DNA of 64,000 nucleotides from Chloroflexota bacterium (GTDB taxonomy: Bacteria > Chloroflexota > Dehalococcoidia > Bin125): positions 1 through 64,000 of the forward strand of contig VXQT01000011.1 of NCBI GenBank assembly GCA_009838915.1. Reading direction: 5' to 3'. Below the pieces are notes generated by a model that was given only the letters and a program-made list of their open reading frames with translations, was not told the DNA's origin and did no database searches. A program made the position numbers and the translations under genes. Below, one piece after another: positions 34,363 to 43,410 of the stretch (the stretch's first letter is position 1; each line of letters begins with the position of its first letter).

Positions 34363-34578
34363 CGCGCAATACCGAGAGCTCCTGTCCCTCACCAGGCCGC
34401 CCCTTGAGGTCCGATGCAGAAGGGCAGCCCGTAGCGCCCTAATCCTCCGCACCCCTGTCGGGATGTGGGCGGATGGCACGAGATGCATCGCCGGATTTTA
34501 CTTGGCCGCAGATCGGATATCCTTGTTTCGAACACGTAGCACGGTGTATCACTGCGCGCGACTCGAGAGGCGTTTGCC

Positions 34579-36189
34579 ATGCATAACCAATCCGTTCGTA
34601 TCCCAGCCGCCCTCTATGCCCGCGTCTCCTCCGACCGACAAGACGTCGACCTCTCCGTCGCCGCCCAGTTGCGCGCGTTGCGTGACTTCGCCGAGCGCAA
34701 CGGCTTTGTCATCGCCCGCGAGTACATCGACGAGGCCGAATCGGGACGCGTCGCTGATCGGCCGCAGTTCCGCAAGATGCTGGATGAAGCGGCGCAGCCG
34801 AACGCGCCGTTTCAGGAGATCCTGGTCTGGAAGTTCTCGCGGTTCACCCGCAAGCGCGAACACGCTGTGGCCTTCAAGTCGATGCTCAGGCGGCGCGGCA
34901 TCCGCGTCACCTCGATCACCGAGCACGCCGACGACACCCCGACCGGCAAGCTGATGGAGGCGATCATCGAGTCGGTCGACGAGTTCTACTCGGAGAACCT
35001 GGCTCAGGAGGTCACGCGCGGGATGCGCGAGGCCGCCGCGCGCGGGTTCTTCCTCGGCTCGCGCGCGCCCTACGGATACACGCGGGTCAAGGTGCAGGAC
35101 GGCGGCAAGGAGCGTCCCACGCTTGAGATCGACCCGGCGACCGTGCCGATCGTCAAGGAGATGTTCGAGCGCTCGGCCCGGGGTCAGGGGCTCAAGGAGA
35201 TCTGCCAGGACCTGCACGAGCGCGGAATCACGAAGGGCGGCAAGCGCTGGCAGAAGAACATGCTGCACTACGTGCTCACCAACGAGGCCTACACCGGCAC
35301 CGCGGTCTGGGGCAAGACGGCTAGGGATGGACAGACTCCCGACCCGGTGCGAGTCGCCGACGCCTGGCCCGCCATCGTCTCGCGGGAGTTGTACGACGCG
35401 GTGCAGGCGGGGCTCCGAGCCCGGGCGCCGAAGATCCAGGCGCCGGCCCGCGTGGGCAGCAAGTTCCTGCTATCGGGCCTGCTGCGCTGCGGTGTCTGCG
35501 ATAAGCCGTACACCGGCCAAAGCGCCAAGAGCGGTCAGTTCGCCTACTACGTCTGCAACAAACTGCTGCGCGAGGGCGCAGGCGCCTGTGACGGACGCTA
35601 CCTCAACGCCGGAAGGATGGAGGACCAGGTCGTCGCCAAGATCATGCAGCGCATCCTCAACGAGGAGACGATTACCGAACTGGTCCAGCTGGTGGCCGAG
35701 GAGGTCGACGCGCTGGCCCAGGAGCGGGCCTCGGACCTGGCGATCATCGAGTCGGACTTGGACGATGTCCGCCGCCGCCTGGAGAAGCTCTACGACGCCA
35801 TTGAGAACAGCGACCTGACCTATGAGGCGCTCTCGCCGCGCATCCTCAAGCTGCGCCAGCAGGAGGATCAGCTGGCAGCGGCCCGCGACGACGCCGTCCG
35901 CCAGCTGGAGCAGCGCCGCGCCGACCTGCCCTCAACGCCCGAGATCAAGCGGTACGTCGCTGAGTTCCGCGAGTTCCTCCAGACCGGCACCATCCCGGAG
36001 CGCAAGGCGCTGATCCGCAACTTCGTCCAGGGGGTCAAGATCGACGGGGATGAGGTATCGATCCAGTACACTATCCCCATGCCCTCCGATGGCGCAACCC
36101 AGGACCGGGAATCAGTTCTCGATTTCGTCCAGTCCGGCCCACCATCACGTACTGAACTGCGAACTCATTTGGCAAGGGCCACTTGTTAG
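34579..36189 (+). CDS. Large serine recombinase, probable integrase of the element
   Basis: 536 residues. Resolvase domain at about 5-150 with the catalytic serine in YARVSSDRQDVD; recombinase domain at about 170-280 (RAPYGYTRVKVQDGGKERPT, TLEIDPATVPIVKEMF); zinc ribbon LRCGVCDKP ... YVCNK ... GACDGRY at about 305-340; then a coiled-coil region (LDDVRRRLEKLYDAIENSD). This order is that of phage and conjugative-element large serine integrases. It lies at the far right of the accessory region and is followed by core genes, as expected for an integrase near one attachment end. Serine-integrase attachment sites share only a tiny core, so attL and attR could not be recognised. Confidence 0.87.
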   Translation: MHNQSVRIPAALYARVSSDRQDVDLSVAAQLRALRDFAERNGFVIAREYIDEAESGRVADRPQFRKMLDEAAQPNAPFQEILVWKFSRFTRKREHAVAFKSMLRRRGIRVTSITEHADDTPTGKLMEAIIESVDEFYSENLAQEVTRGMREAAARGFFLGSRAPYGYTRVKVQDGGKERPTLEIDPATVPIVKEMFERSARGQGLKEICQDLHERGITKGGKRWQKNMLHYVLTNEAYTGTAVWGKTARDGQTPDPVRVADAWPAIVSRELYDAVQAGLRARAPKIQAPARVGSKFLLSGLLRCGVCDKPYTGQSAKSGQFAYYVCNKLLREGAGACDGRYLNAGRMEDQVVAKIMQRILNEETITELVQLVAEEVDALAQERASDLAIIESDLDDVRRRLEKLYDAIENSDLTYEALSPRILKLRQQEDQLAAARDDAVRQLEQRRADLPSTPEIKRYVAEFREFLQTGTIPERKALIRNFVQGVKIDGDEVSIQYTIPMPSDGATQDRESVLDFVQSGPPSRTELRTHLARATC

Positions 36190-36329
36190 GCGTGCCTGGG
36201 CCGGATCGGGATGCTGCGATTGCCGTCTTATCGACCACTCGCGTCCAGACGATTTGGCGTCAGCAGGGATCTCCCTGGTGTTAGTTTGCGGGCAAAGGAC
36301 GACACACGCGCTGGTGTTGGGAGCGCATT

Positions 36330-37211
36330 ATGGATGTCGGGATCTTCACGTGGACGAATGCGTCGATAGATCCCGCCGTGTTGGCAAAGCGGGCCGAGGA
36401 GCTTGGATTCGAGTCGTTCTGGGTGCCGGAGCTTCCCATCATCCCCGTCGAGGCAAATCGGGACTTCCCAACGGACACGATCAGCGGGGTGGACGCGAGT
36501 GCGGTGACCGATCCGTTCGTGGCGCTGTCGCGGGCGTCGGCCGTCACCACCAGGATCAAGATCGGAACCGGGGTCTGCCTGGTGCCGGAACACAATCCGT
36601 TTCACCTGGCGAAGAAAGTAGCCAGCCTGGATCAGTTCTCGCGCGGCCGATTCATCTTCGGCATCGGCGCCGGCGGGCTGCGAGAGCAGCAAGAGATCAT
36701 GGGAGCCGACTTCGACCGCCGCTGGACCCAGACCCGAGACGCGATGCTGGCAATGAAGCAGCTCTGGACCCAGGACGAGGCGGAGTACCACGGCGCCTAC
36801 TACGACTTCCCGCCGGTCAAGTTGTTCCCCAAGCCGGCCCAGAAGCCCTACCCGCCGGTGTTTCTGGGCGGTACGGCGAAGAACGTGCTCAAGCGAGTCG
36901 TTGACTACGGCGACGGATGGATGCCCGCCCGAGCTGCCACCATCGTGTCCACGAACCACGCCAACTTCGTTGATCGGGAGGAGATCGAACGAGGTCGGAA
37001 GGAACTGAACGATCTGGCCGAGACAGCCGGGCGGGACCCCGCATCGATCCAGGTCCTGGCCTTCGGCGGTCCCCGACAGTACCGGACTCGGGAAGCGATC
37101 GAGGGACTGGCAGAGGCTGGGGCGAACAGAGCAACGATCTGGTTGAGAAGCGACACTGAAGGCGGAGCGCTGGAAGAGATGGCAGAGCTTGCAGACGAGG
37201 TGTTGGACTAG
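36330..37211 (+). CDS. LLM-class F420-dependent oxidoreductase
   Basis: 293 residues, a typical size for the class. Motifs of the luciferase-like TIM barrel: MDVGIFTW start, AKRAEELGFESFWVPE, TRIKIGTGVCLVPEHNPFHLA, LDQFSRGRFIFGIGAGG, and the C-terminal YGDGWMPA. Such enzymes use coenzyme F420 or FMN to oxidise or reduce small molecules; the substrate cannot be told. The ATG follows GGGAG by 7 bases. It is the first chromosomal gene after the integrase, and the 140-base gap 36190-36329 before it may contain an attachment site. Confidence 0.85.
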   Translation: MDVGIFTWTNASIDPAVLAKRAEELGFESFWVPELPIIPVEANRDFPTDTISGVDASAVTDPFVALSRASAVTTRIKIGTGVCLVPEHNPFHLAKKVASLDQFSRGRFIFGIGAGGLREQQEIMGADFDRRWTQTRDAMLAMKQLWTQDEAEYHGAYYDFPPVKLFPKPAQKPYPPVFLGGTAKNVLKRVVDYGDGWMPARAATIVSTNHANFVDREEIERGRKELNDLAETAGRDPASIQVLAFGGPRQYRTREAIEGLAEAGANRATIWLRSDTEGGALEEMAELADEVLD

Positions 37212-37458
37212 GGCCTGTTTCCTTGAGGCGAGCAATCGAACAAGACTCCGTCGATGGCGCCGACATCTCCTACGTCGACTCCTGCGATGGATGGCCGGCG
37301 CCGGCGCGCGAGCTCGTTCCGCCGCCGCATCCGGTCCGGGCCAAGCCGGTCACGCCGTCACCCCACGGTTTGCGAATTTGTTAACCTCAAGAGGAAGCAG
37401 CTGCCCAAAGGCGATGCCGAGGGCGCTCCAACGCCATCGCGATTGAGAGTGTGAGCGG

Positions 37459-38199
37459 GTGAGCACGACAACGGACTTCTCCCATCTGCCGGGACGCCTG
37501 ATCGTGGTTGAAGGCATTGACGGATCGGGCAAAAGCACTCAGCTCGATCTGCTGCACAAGTGGCTGCGCAGCGAGGGTTATGTCACGGTCTTCACCGAGT
37601 GGAACTCGTCTCCGATCGTGCGCGACACAACCAAGCGCGGCAAGCGCAAGCAGTTGTTGACGCCGATGTCGTTCAGCCTGGTCCACGCTGCCGACTTTGC
37701 CAGCCGGACCCACGAGCAAATCCTCCCGGCACTGCAGGCCGGGGTCATCGTCCTGGCCGACCGATACGTCTACACGGCGTTCGCCCGCGACGCCGCCCGC
37801 GGCGTGAACCGCAACTGGGTGCGAGACCTCTACTCGTTCGCGCCCCCACCCAACCTCGCCCTCTATTTTCACGTCTCGCTGGATGAATCGATCCGGCGCA
37901 TCGCGGCTGCCAGGGCCGAGATCAAGTTCTACGAAGCCGGCATGGATCTTAGCCTCTCTGACGACCTGCAGGAGTCGTTCCGGTTGTTCCAGGGACGCAT
38001 CCTGGAGGAGTACGACACGCTCTGCGAGGAGTACGACATCACCCGGATTGACGCGTCTCAGCCGCTTGTCAGCCAACAGGTGCGGGTACGCGAACTGGTC
38101 GAACCGTTGCTCGAGGGGATGCCGCGCCGCGAAATCTCGAACGTCCCGGCGCACATTCAGACCGGATTCGCCTCGCTCGCCGCCGGAGGTGGTCGGTGA
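37459..38199 (+). CDS. Thymidylate-kinase-like P-loop kinase
   Basis: 246 residues from a GTG. It has the dTMP-kinase fold: Walker A EGIDGSGKST (K25), LRSEGYVTVFTEW in place of the usual TREP motif, LADRYVYTAFARDAARGVN (the DR(Y/F) motif), and a lid region. The P-loop is intact. The substrate-site sequences differ from canonical Tmk, so it may phosphorylate another nucleoside monophosphate or an unrelated substrate. Its stop overlaps the start of the next gene (GTGA), a paralogue. An unlinked canonical tmk is expected elsewhere in the genome. Confidence 0.75.
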   Translation: MSTTTDFSHLPGRLIVVEGIDGSGKSTQLDLLHKWLRSEGYVTVFTEWNSSPIVRDTTKRGKRKQLLTPMSFSLVHAADFASRTHEQILPALQAGVIVLADRYVYTAFARDAARGVNRNWVRDLYSFAPPPNLALYFHVSLDESIRRIAAARAEIKFYEAGMDLSLSDDLQESFRLFQGRILEEYDTLCEEYDITRIDASQPLVSQQVRVRELVEPLLEGMPRREISNVPAHIQTGFASLAAGGGR

Positions 38200-38891
38200 C
38201 GGCGGTCAAATTCTATGGCGAGCCGCCGCCGGGGATTGATCAAGAATGGCTGCCGGGGCGCCTGATCGTGATCGAGGGCACCGACGGGGTCGGGCGGTCG
38301 ACGATCATTTCGATCCTCAAGGATTACCTCGAGGCCAACGGTTGGGGAGTGGTGGATAGCGGCCTGCGGCGCTCGCCGTTGGTCGGTCCCGGCATCGACC
38401 AGGCCAAAGAGGGACACACGCTCGACCCAATCACGCTGAACCTCTTCTATGCGACCGACTTCTGGGACAGATTCGAACGGATCATGTTGCCGGCGCTGCA
38501 GGCCGGCATGGTCGTGCTGGCCGACCGCTACATCTTCTCGCTCATGGCGAGGGCGATTGTCCGCGGTGCGCCGCGTGAATGGCTGGAGCAGATCTATGGA
38601 TTCGCGCTGATTCCAGACCAAGTCGTCTATCTCGACATCGACGCGGAAGACCTGGTGCTGCGCGTGCTGGAACGGGGATTCGACTTCTGGGAGTCGGGCG
38701 GCGACTACCTGCACGACCGCAGCATCTACGACGGCTTCATGCAACACCAGCGCGAGCAACTGCGCGAAATGTCGGACATGGCACAGCGCTACGGCTGGGA
38801 CGTGGTGGACGCGCGAGGCACGATCGAGCAGGTGTTTGAGGATGTTCGCCGCGCGGTCATGCCGACAGTCGAGGCTATGCCGCGGGTTTGA
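38196..38891 (+). CDS. Paralogous thymidylate-kinase-like protein with altered P-loop
   Basis: 231 residues from a GTG overlapping the previous stop. It aligns with its upstream neighbour in many blocks: LPGRLIVIEGTDGVGRST against LPGRLIVVEGIDGSGKST, LPALQAGMVVLADRYIF against LPALQAGVIVLADRYVY. The P-loop lysine is replaced by arginine (R34). That change usually weakens or abolishes phosphate transfer, so this subunit may be regulatory, inactive or of altered specificity. Tandem, overlapping genes suggest the two proteins form a complex. The C-terminus (FDFWESGGDYLHDRS) differs from the first copy. Confidence 0.75.
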   Translation: MTAVKFYGEPPPGIDQEWLPGRLIVIEGTDGVGRSTIISILKDYLEANGWGVVDSGLRRSPLVGPGIDQAKEGHTLDPITLNLFYATDFWDRFERIMLPALQAGMVVLADRYIFSLMARAIVRGAPREWLEQIYGFALIPDQVVYLDIDAEDLVLRVLERGFDFWESGGDYLHDRSIYDGFMQHQREQLREMSDMAQRYGWDVVDARGTIEQVFEDVRRAVMPTVEAMPRV

Positions 38892-38965
38892 AGCGGGCGA
38901 CGCCGGGGACCGTTCGATGACGCGTTCATCTGCGCGGGCAGGGTATATGCTGATTTCGCTATCTG

Positions 38966-39041
38966 GCCGAGGTAGCTCAGTTGGTAGAGCACACGACTGA
39001 AAATCGTGGTGTCGGCAGTTCGACTCTGCCCCTCGGCACCA
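38966..39041 (+). tRNA. tRNA-Phe (GAA)
   Basis: 76 bases folding as a full cloverleaf: acceptor GCCGAGG with CCTCGGC, D arm GCTC...GAGC, anticodon stem CACGA/TCGTG with loop CTGAAAA (anticodon GAA, phenylalanine), a five-base variable loop, T arm GGCAG-TTCGACT-CTGCC, discriminator A and encoded CCA. Read directly from the sequence. It lies between the kinase pair and the convergent FAD/Fe-S oxidase gene. Confidence 0.95.
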
Positions 39042-39068
39042 GACAACGCCCCCGACAGCGCTTCTGGT

Positions 39069-42032
39069 CTACTTCAGCGCCTCCGCCAGGTACTCGGCGA
39101 CGTGCCTGGGCTGGGCGCTGGTGAAGTGGCCGATCTGCTGCCGGCACGAGACCCCGGTCACGGCGACGGGCACGCTGCTCGATGCGCGAATCGCGGGGAA
39201 CAGCCGCAATTCGCCCATTCGCCTGGAGACCTCGTAGTGCTCGGCCTCAAAGCCGAACGAGCCCGCCATCCCGCAGCAACCGCTCTCAATCGCCTCCGGC
39301 TCGTAACCCGCGCGGCGCAACACGCCGAGCGTCTGGCCGAATCCGGCCAGCGCCTTCTGATGACAATGGGCATGCAGCAGCAGCCGGCCATGGTCTCCGG
39401 CGAAGATCTCAGGCGTGTCGTCCCGCTGCAGCTCTCGATCCAGCCACTCATCGAAGAGGAACGCCTGTCGAGCCACGGCGGCCGACTCTTCGCCTGGCAG
39501 GAGCAGGGGATACTCGTCACGCAATGACAGCAAACATGACGGTTCTGCACCGATGATCGGCAGTCCTGCGTTCGCGTAGCTCGATAGCGCGTCGAGATTC
39601 TGACGGGCCTGCGAACGGGCATGATCCAGCAGTCCCTTGGATATCGCGGGCCGGCCGCAACATGTCCGTTGCTCAACTCGGTCCACACGGTAACCCAGCG
39701 CCTCGATGACCATCACCATCGCCGCGCCGACCTCGGGATGGACGTAGTTGGTGAAGGTGTCATCGAACAGCACAACTTCGCCGCGCGACGGCTCGGGCGC
39801 CTCGCGTTCCCGGTACCATCGATCGAAGCTCAGCGGCGCGAGGTGGGGCAACGGTCGCTCACGCTGCACTCCTATCAGTGAGAGCACGGCGCGAGCAGGC
39901 AGCGACGAGGCGAGCAGATTGGCCACTCCCGGCGCAATCGAAGCAAGCCGCAGCAGGGTCGGAATCTGCGCGAACGCCCGGTCGCGCAGGGGCATGCGCC
40001 GGGCCTGGCGCCGATGGGCGAGCACCTCGTACTTGATCTTGGCGAGGTCAACGCCCGAGGGGCACTCGGCTTTGCAGGCCTTGCACTCGACGCAGAGGTC
40101 CAGCGCCTCGTATAGCCGATCGCCGGACAGCTCTTCCAGCGGCATCGCGCCGTTCAGTATCTGGCGCAGCAGGTTCGCCCGTCCGCGAGTGGAGTGCTCC
40201 TCGTCTTGCGTGACCATGAATGATGGACACATGCCGCCGTCAAACTTGCGGCAGGCACCCTGGCCGTTGCACATCTCTACGGCCCTGGCGAACCCGCCCT
40301 CGACGCTGAAGTCGAGCCAGCCCTGCGGTTCGGAGTTAATCGTCTCCGGACTGAGGCGCAGGTTCTCGCGGAAGGGCGGCGTGTCAATGATCTTGCCCGG
40401 GTTGAGCAGGCCGTCCGGATCGAAGACTCGCTTGGTCTCGCGGAACGCGTCCACAAGCTCTGATCCGAACATCTTCTCCATGAACGCGCCGCGCACGATA
40501 CCGTCGCCGTGCTCGCCCGAGAGCGAGCCGCCGAACTCAACCACCAGATCGGCGATCTCCGAGGCCAACGCCTCGGTCTGTTCCAGGCCGGCTGGGTCTT
40601 TGACATTGACCACCGGACGGATGTGCAGGCAACCGGCGGCGGCGTGCCCGTAGTAACCGGCGCGCAGGCCCTTGCTCCGCACGGCGGCGTCGAAGCGAGC
40701 GACGAACTCGGGTAGGCGCTCGGGAGGCACCGCAGTGTCCTCGACGAACGCGCCCGGTTTAGGGTCGCCGTGCACTGACATGAGCAGGCCCAGACCTGCC
40801 TGGCGCATCTGCCACATGCGCGCCTGCGCTGCAGGATCGGTCTCGGTGACGTAGGCGTAGCCCATGCCCCGCGATTCCAGCTCGGCCTCGATCGCGTGGA
40901 GCTGCTCGGTGAGTTGCGCGTCGTTGTCGGCGAAGCACTCAATCAGCAGAATCGAGCCCGGCTCACCGACAACGAAGCTCGCCAACGGCGCGTAACCGAC
41001 GCTTGAGCGGCAGCGATCGATGATGATGTCGTCAACCAACTCAATCGCCGCCGGCGAGTGCGCGTTGGCGACAACGGTCGCCTCCGCCGCCTCGATCAGC
41101 GTGTCAAAATGGGCGGCCAGGATGCCTCGCCTCGACGGCAATGGCGCGAGCTGCACGGTGGCCTCTGTGACCACAGCCAGTGTCCCCTCGGAGCCGACCA
41201 CTATCTGCGAGAGATTGATGCCATCGGGATCGAGCAGCGTGTCTAGGTTGTAGCCCGAGACTCGTCGCGGAATGTCGGGGAACCGTCGGGCGATCTCATC
41301 GCGCTCGCGGTCGGCGAGATCGCGGAGGTCTCGATAGAGCCGCCCTTCGCGTCCGCCGGCGTCGATCAACGCGCGCAGGCGGCGCTCGTCTGTCTGCTCG
41401 AAACGCAGCTCCGCGCCGTCCGAGAGGACTACGTCGACCGACTCGACGACATCAACGGTCTTGCCGTACAGCCCGCTGTGCGTGCCGCAGGAGTTGTTGC
41501 CGATGCCTCCGCCGATTGTGGCACGGTTGGCCGTAGAGGGGTCGATTGGATAGTGCAGTCCGTAGTGCCTGGCGGCCTTGTTCAGTTCGGACAGGACCAG
41601 ACCAGGTTGAACTCTTGCGATCTGCCGATCGGGATCAAGGTCGAGGATCGCGTTCATGTGGCGGGTGAAGTCGAGCACAACGGCGTGATTCACGCCCTGT
41701 CCGGCCAGGCTCGTGCCGCCGCCTCGAGGCAGGACCGGCACGCCGTGGGCGCGGGCAACGCCTACTGCCGCAGCCGCGTCAGCCCGCGTGCGCGGGAACA
41801 CAACCGCGACCGGCTCCATCTCATAGAGCGACGCGTCGGTCGCGTAGAGCAGCCGCGAGGGACGATCGATCAGGACGTCCGACGGGTTTGTCAGGGCGCC
41901 GCGCAGGTCGTCGGCGAGCGGTCCGAGCGCGTTCTGGCCATTGTTCAGCATCGCCCGCGCACGACCGACAGAGCCGTGATTGGACAAGGAACGGCCTTCG
42001 ATCACCATCCTCAAGGGAGCCTCGGCGGTCAT
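39069..42032 (-). CDS. Fused FAD-linked oxidase and iron-sulphur protein (GlcD/GlcF-like)
   Basis: 987 residues. N-terminal about 40-560 is a PCMH-type FAD-binding oxidase (VLPRGGGTSLAGQGV, GNNSCGTHSGLYG, GSEGTLAVVTEA), as in D-lactate, D-2-hydroxyglutarate and glycolate dehydrogenases. C-terminal about 590-970 carries a 4Fe-4S ferredoxin-like part (CVECKACKAECPSG) and a CCG-type domain (TCCGRPAISKG, HCHQKALAG, SGCCGMAGSFG). Fusion of both in one chain is known in YdiJ/D-2-hydroxyacid dehydrogenases. It oxidises a D-2-hydroxyacid and passes electrons to the chain. The start overlaps the previous gene's stop (ATGA), so it is the last gene of the thiamine operon; its own link to thiamine is unclear. 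Confidence 0.83.
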   Translation of the reverse strand: MTAEAPLRMVIEGRSLSNHGSVGRARAMLNNGQNALGPLADDLRGALTNPSDVLIDRPSRLLYATDASLYEMEPVAVVFPRTRADAAAAVGVARAHGVPVLPRGGGTSLAGQGVNHAVVLDFTRHMNAILDLDPDRQIARVQPGLVLSELNKAARHYGLHYPIDPSTANRATIGGGIGNNSCGTHSGLYGKTVDVVESVDVVLSDGAELRFEQTDERRLRALIDAGGREGRLYRDLRDLADRERDEIARRFPDIPRRVSGYNLDTLLDPDGINLSQIVVGSEGTLAVVTEATVQLAPLPSRRGILAAHFDTLIEAAEATVVANAHSPAAIELVDDIIIDRCRSSVGYAPLASFVVGEPGSILLIECFADNDAQLTEQLHAIEAELESRGMGYAYVTETDPAAQARMWQMRQAGLGLLMSVHGDPKPGAFVEDTAVPPERLPEFVARFDAAVRSKGLRAGYYGHAAAGCLHIRPVVNVKDPAGLEQTEALASEIADLVVEFGGSLSGEHGDGIVRGAFMEKMFGSELVDAFRETKRVFDPDGLLNPGKIIDTPPFRENLRLSPETINSEPQGWLDFSVEGGFARAVEMCNGQGACRKFDGGMCPSFMVTQDEEHSTRGRANLLRQILNGAMPLEELSGDRLYEALDLCVECKACKAECPSGVDLAKIKYEVLAHRRQARRMPLRDRAFAQIPTLLRLASIAPGVANLLASSLPARAVLSLIGVQRERPLPHLAPLSFDRWYREREAPEPSRGEVVLFDDTFTNYVHPEVGAAMVMVIEALGYRVDRVEQRTCCGRPAISKGLLDHARSQARQNLDALSSYANAGLPIIGAEPSCLLSLRDEYPLLLPGEESAAVARQAFLFDEWLDRELQRDDTPEIFAGDHGRLLLHAHCHQKALAGFGQTLGVLRRAGYEPEAIESGCCGMAGSFGFEAEHYEVSRRMGELRLFPAIRASSSVPVAVTGVSCRQQIGHFTSAQPRHVAEYLAEALK

Positions 42033-42631
42033 GCGGGAAGACTACCGTGCAGGCGATAGGCTGCTTCGGCCGGATCGTCGGCGGCGAGGATGGCCGTGCG
42101 CACGGCGACTCCCCAGGCTCCGATGTCGACTGCCCTGGGCACGCGCTCGGCATTGATCCCACCAATCGCATAGCAGGGCGTGTCACCGAGCAGGGCGCGC
42201 ATTTCGCTCAGGTGCGCCAGGCCCGCTCCGGCGCGGCCCGGGTGCGAGGCCGTCTCGAAGATGGTGCCGACCACTGCGTAGTCGACGTTGTCGTCCAATG
42301 CCTGCCGTGATTCTCGTTGGTCATGGACCGAGCGACCGAGCAAGGCGTAGCGGCCGTCGGGCTTGGCCGAGCGCGCCGGCAGATGCAGGCCAATGTCAAG
42401 CTCTCGAGCCAGTGCCGGCCGGTCATTGACGATCAGCGTGGTGTGCGGCGGCATACGCCGCTGGACGGCGCTGATCACCGCAAGCAGTTCGCGATCCGGC
42501 ATCTCGCGCTCGCGAAATTGCACAACGAGTCTGCCGCCGACGCCGTTGGCGGCGCGCACGACCACATCTGGAAGCGGGCGGCCCCCGGTTCCCTGCTGGT
42601 CGGCAACCAACATCAATCGGTGCAGGATCAT
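42029..42631 (-). CDS. Second thiamine-phosphate-synthase/TenI-like protein
   Basis: 200 residues of the ThiE/TenI TIM-barrel family. Visible: HRLMLVADQ start, VVQFREREMPDRELL, LIVNDRPALARELDIGLHLP, YAVVGTIFETASHPGRAG and CYAIGGINAERVP. ThiE couples the pyrimidine and thiazole phosphates; TenI is a thiazole tautomerase with the same fold. It lacks some phosphate-loop features of the other ThiE at 49259-49906 (here FETASHPG instead of FGTTSKG), so a TenI-like role is as likely. It overlaps both neighbours by 4 bases (ATGA). Confidence 0.72.
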   Translation of the reverse strand: MILHRLMLVADQQGTGGRPLPDVVVRAANGVGGRLVVQFREREMPDRELLAVISAVQRRMPPHTTLIVNDRPALARELDIGLHLPARSAKPDGRYALLGRSVHDQRESRQALDDNVDYAVVGTIFETASHPGRAGAGLAHLSEMRALLGDTPCYAIGGINAERVPRAVDIGAWGVAVRTAILAADDPAEAAYRLHGSLPA

Positions 42632-43410
42632 GGAGCGCGCCTCAGGAAGCGCCAGGGGATGGCGCGCCGCTCAAGCAGGACCACGGCGAGGAACAGTGCG
42701 TAGCTCATGATCGTGACCACGAAGATGGCGCCGAAGACCAGATCGGTGCGGAACGAGAGGCGCGACTGTTCGAGGAAGATACCCAGTCCCTCGGTTGCGC
42801 CGGCGAGCTCGCCGAAGATGGCGCCCAGCACCGCGTAGATCGCGGCGATGCGCAGGCCGGTGAAGAGGTCAGGCAGCGCGGCCGGAATCTTGACGTAGCG
42901 GTACATCTGCCAGCGCGTGGCGCCGAATGTACGCATCAAATCGGTTGCCGGCCTCTCGGTGGCGGCCAGCCCGGCGGCAAACCCGAGCACGATCGGGACG
43001 AACGTGAACAGTCCGATCACGATGATCTTTGGGGTCACGCCGAAGCCGAACCAGACGATCATCAGTGGCGCGACCACCGGAATCGGCACCGCCTGTGACG
43101 CCACGATCAGCGGATATAACGATCGCCTGAGCGCCGACGAGAGGTCCATGAGCAGTCCGAGCGCAATGGCGCAGGCGATGCTGATCGCAAATCCGGCCGC
43201 GACCTCGGTCATCGTCACCAGCGAGTGTTCCCAGATCGCCCCGGCGGATTCCACGCTCTCGCGAACGACTCGGAGCGGTCCGGGCAGCGTCTGCGGTCGG
43301 ATGTCCGAAAGCCAGACATACGCCTGCCAGCCAACCAGGACGACCAGCACGAGCCCGAGCGGCGCTGCGACGTTGACAAGTAGTTCTTTCCGCAAGGGTC
43401 TAGCGCTCAC
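42628..43410 (-). CDS. thiX: ABC importer permease (ThiX-type)
   Basis: 260 residues, about six membrane helices, and the binding-protein-dependent transport signature near 165-185 (DLMRTFGATRWQMYRYVKIP, the EAA-type loop, lacking the Gly at one position). Together with the ATPase (43407) and binding protein (44184) it forms an importer of the NMT1/TauABC type. In thiamine loci this uptakes a hydroxymethyl-pyrimidine precursor such as formylamino-HMP, inferred from the neighbours tenA and thiD. Overlap with both neighbours is 4 bases. Confidence 0.8.
   Translation of the reverse strand: MSARPLRKELLVNVAAPLGLVLVVLVGWQAYVWLSDIRPQTLPGPLRVVRESVESAGAIWEHSLVTMTEVAAGFAISIACAIALGLLMDLSSALRRSLYPLIVASQAVPIPVVAPLMIVWFGFGVTPKIIVIGLFTFVPIVLGFAAGLAATERPATDLMRTFGATRWQMYRYVKIPAALPDLFTGLRIAAIYAVLGAIFGELAGATEGLGIFLEQSRLSFRTDLVFGAIFVVTIMSYALFLAVVLLERRAIPWRFLRRAP

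Noticed and set aside
36190-36329. Attachment site of the integrase
   Set aside because: Compared by eye with 5.8-6.6 kb and 8.2-8.7 kb; only an 8-base match (CGATTGCC) was found, which is chance level for a serine integrase.
38966-39041. tRNA-Phe as integration site of the element
   Set aside because: The integrase is a serine recombinase 2.8 kb away, and no repeat of the tRNA 3' end was seen in the window.
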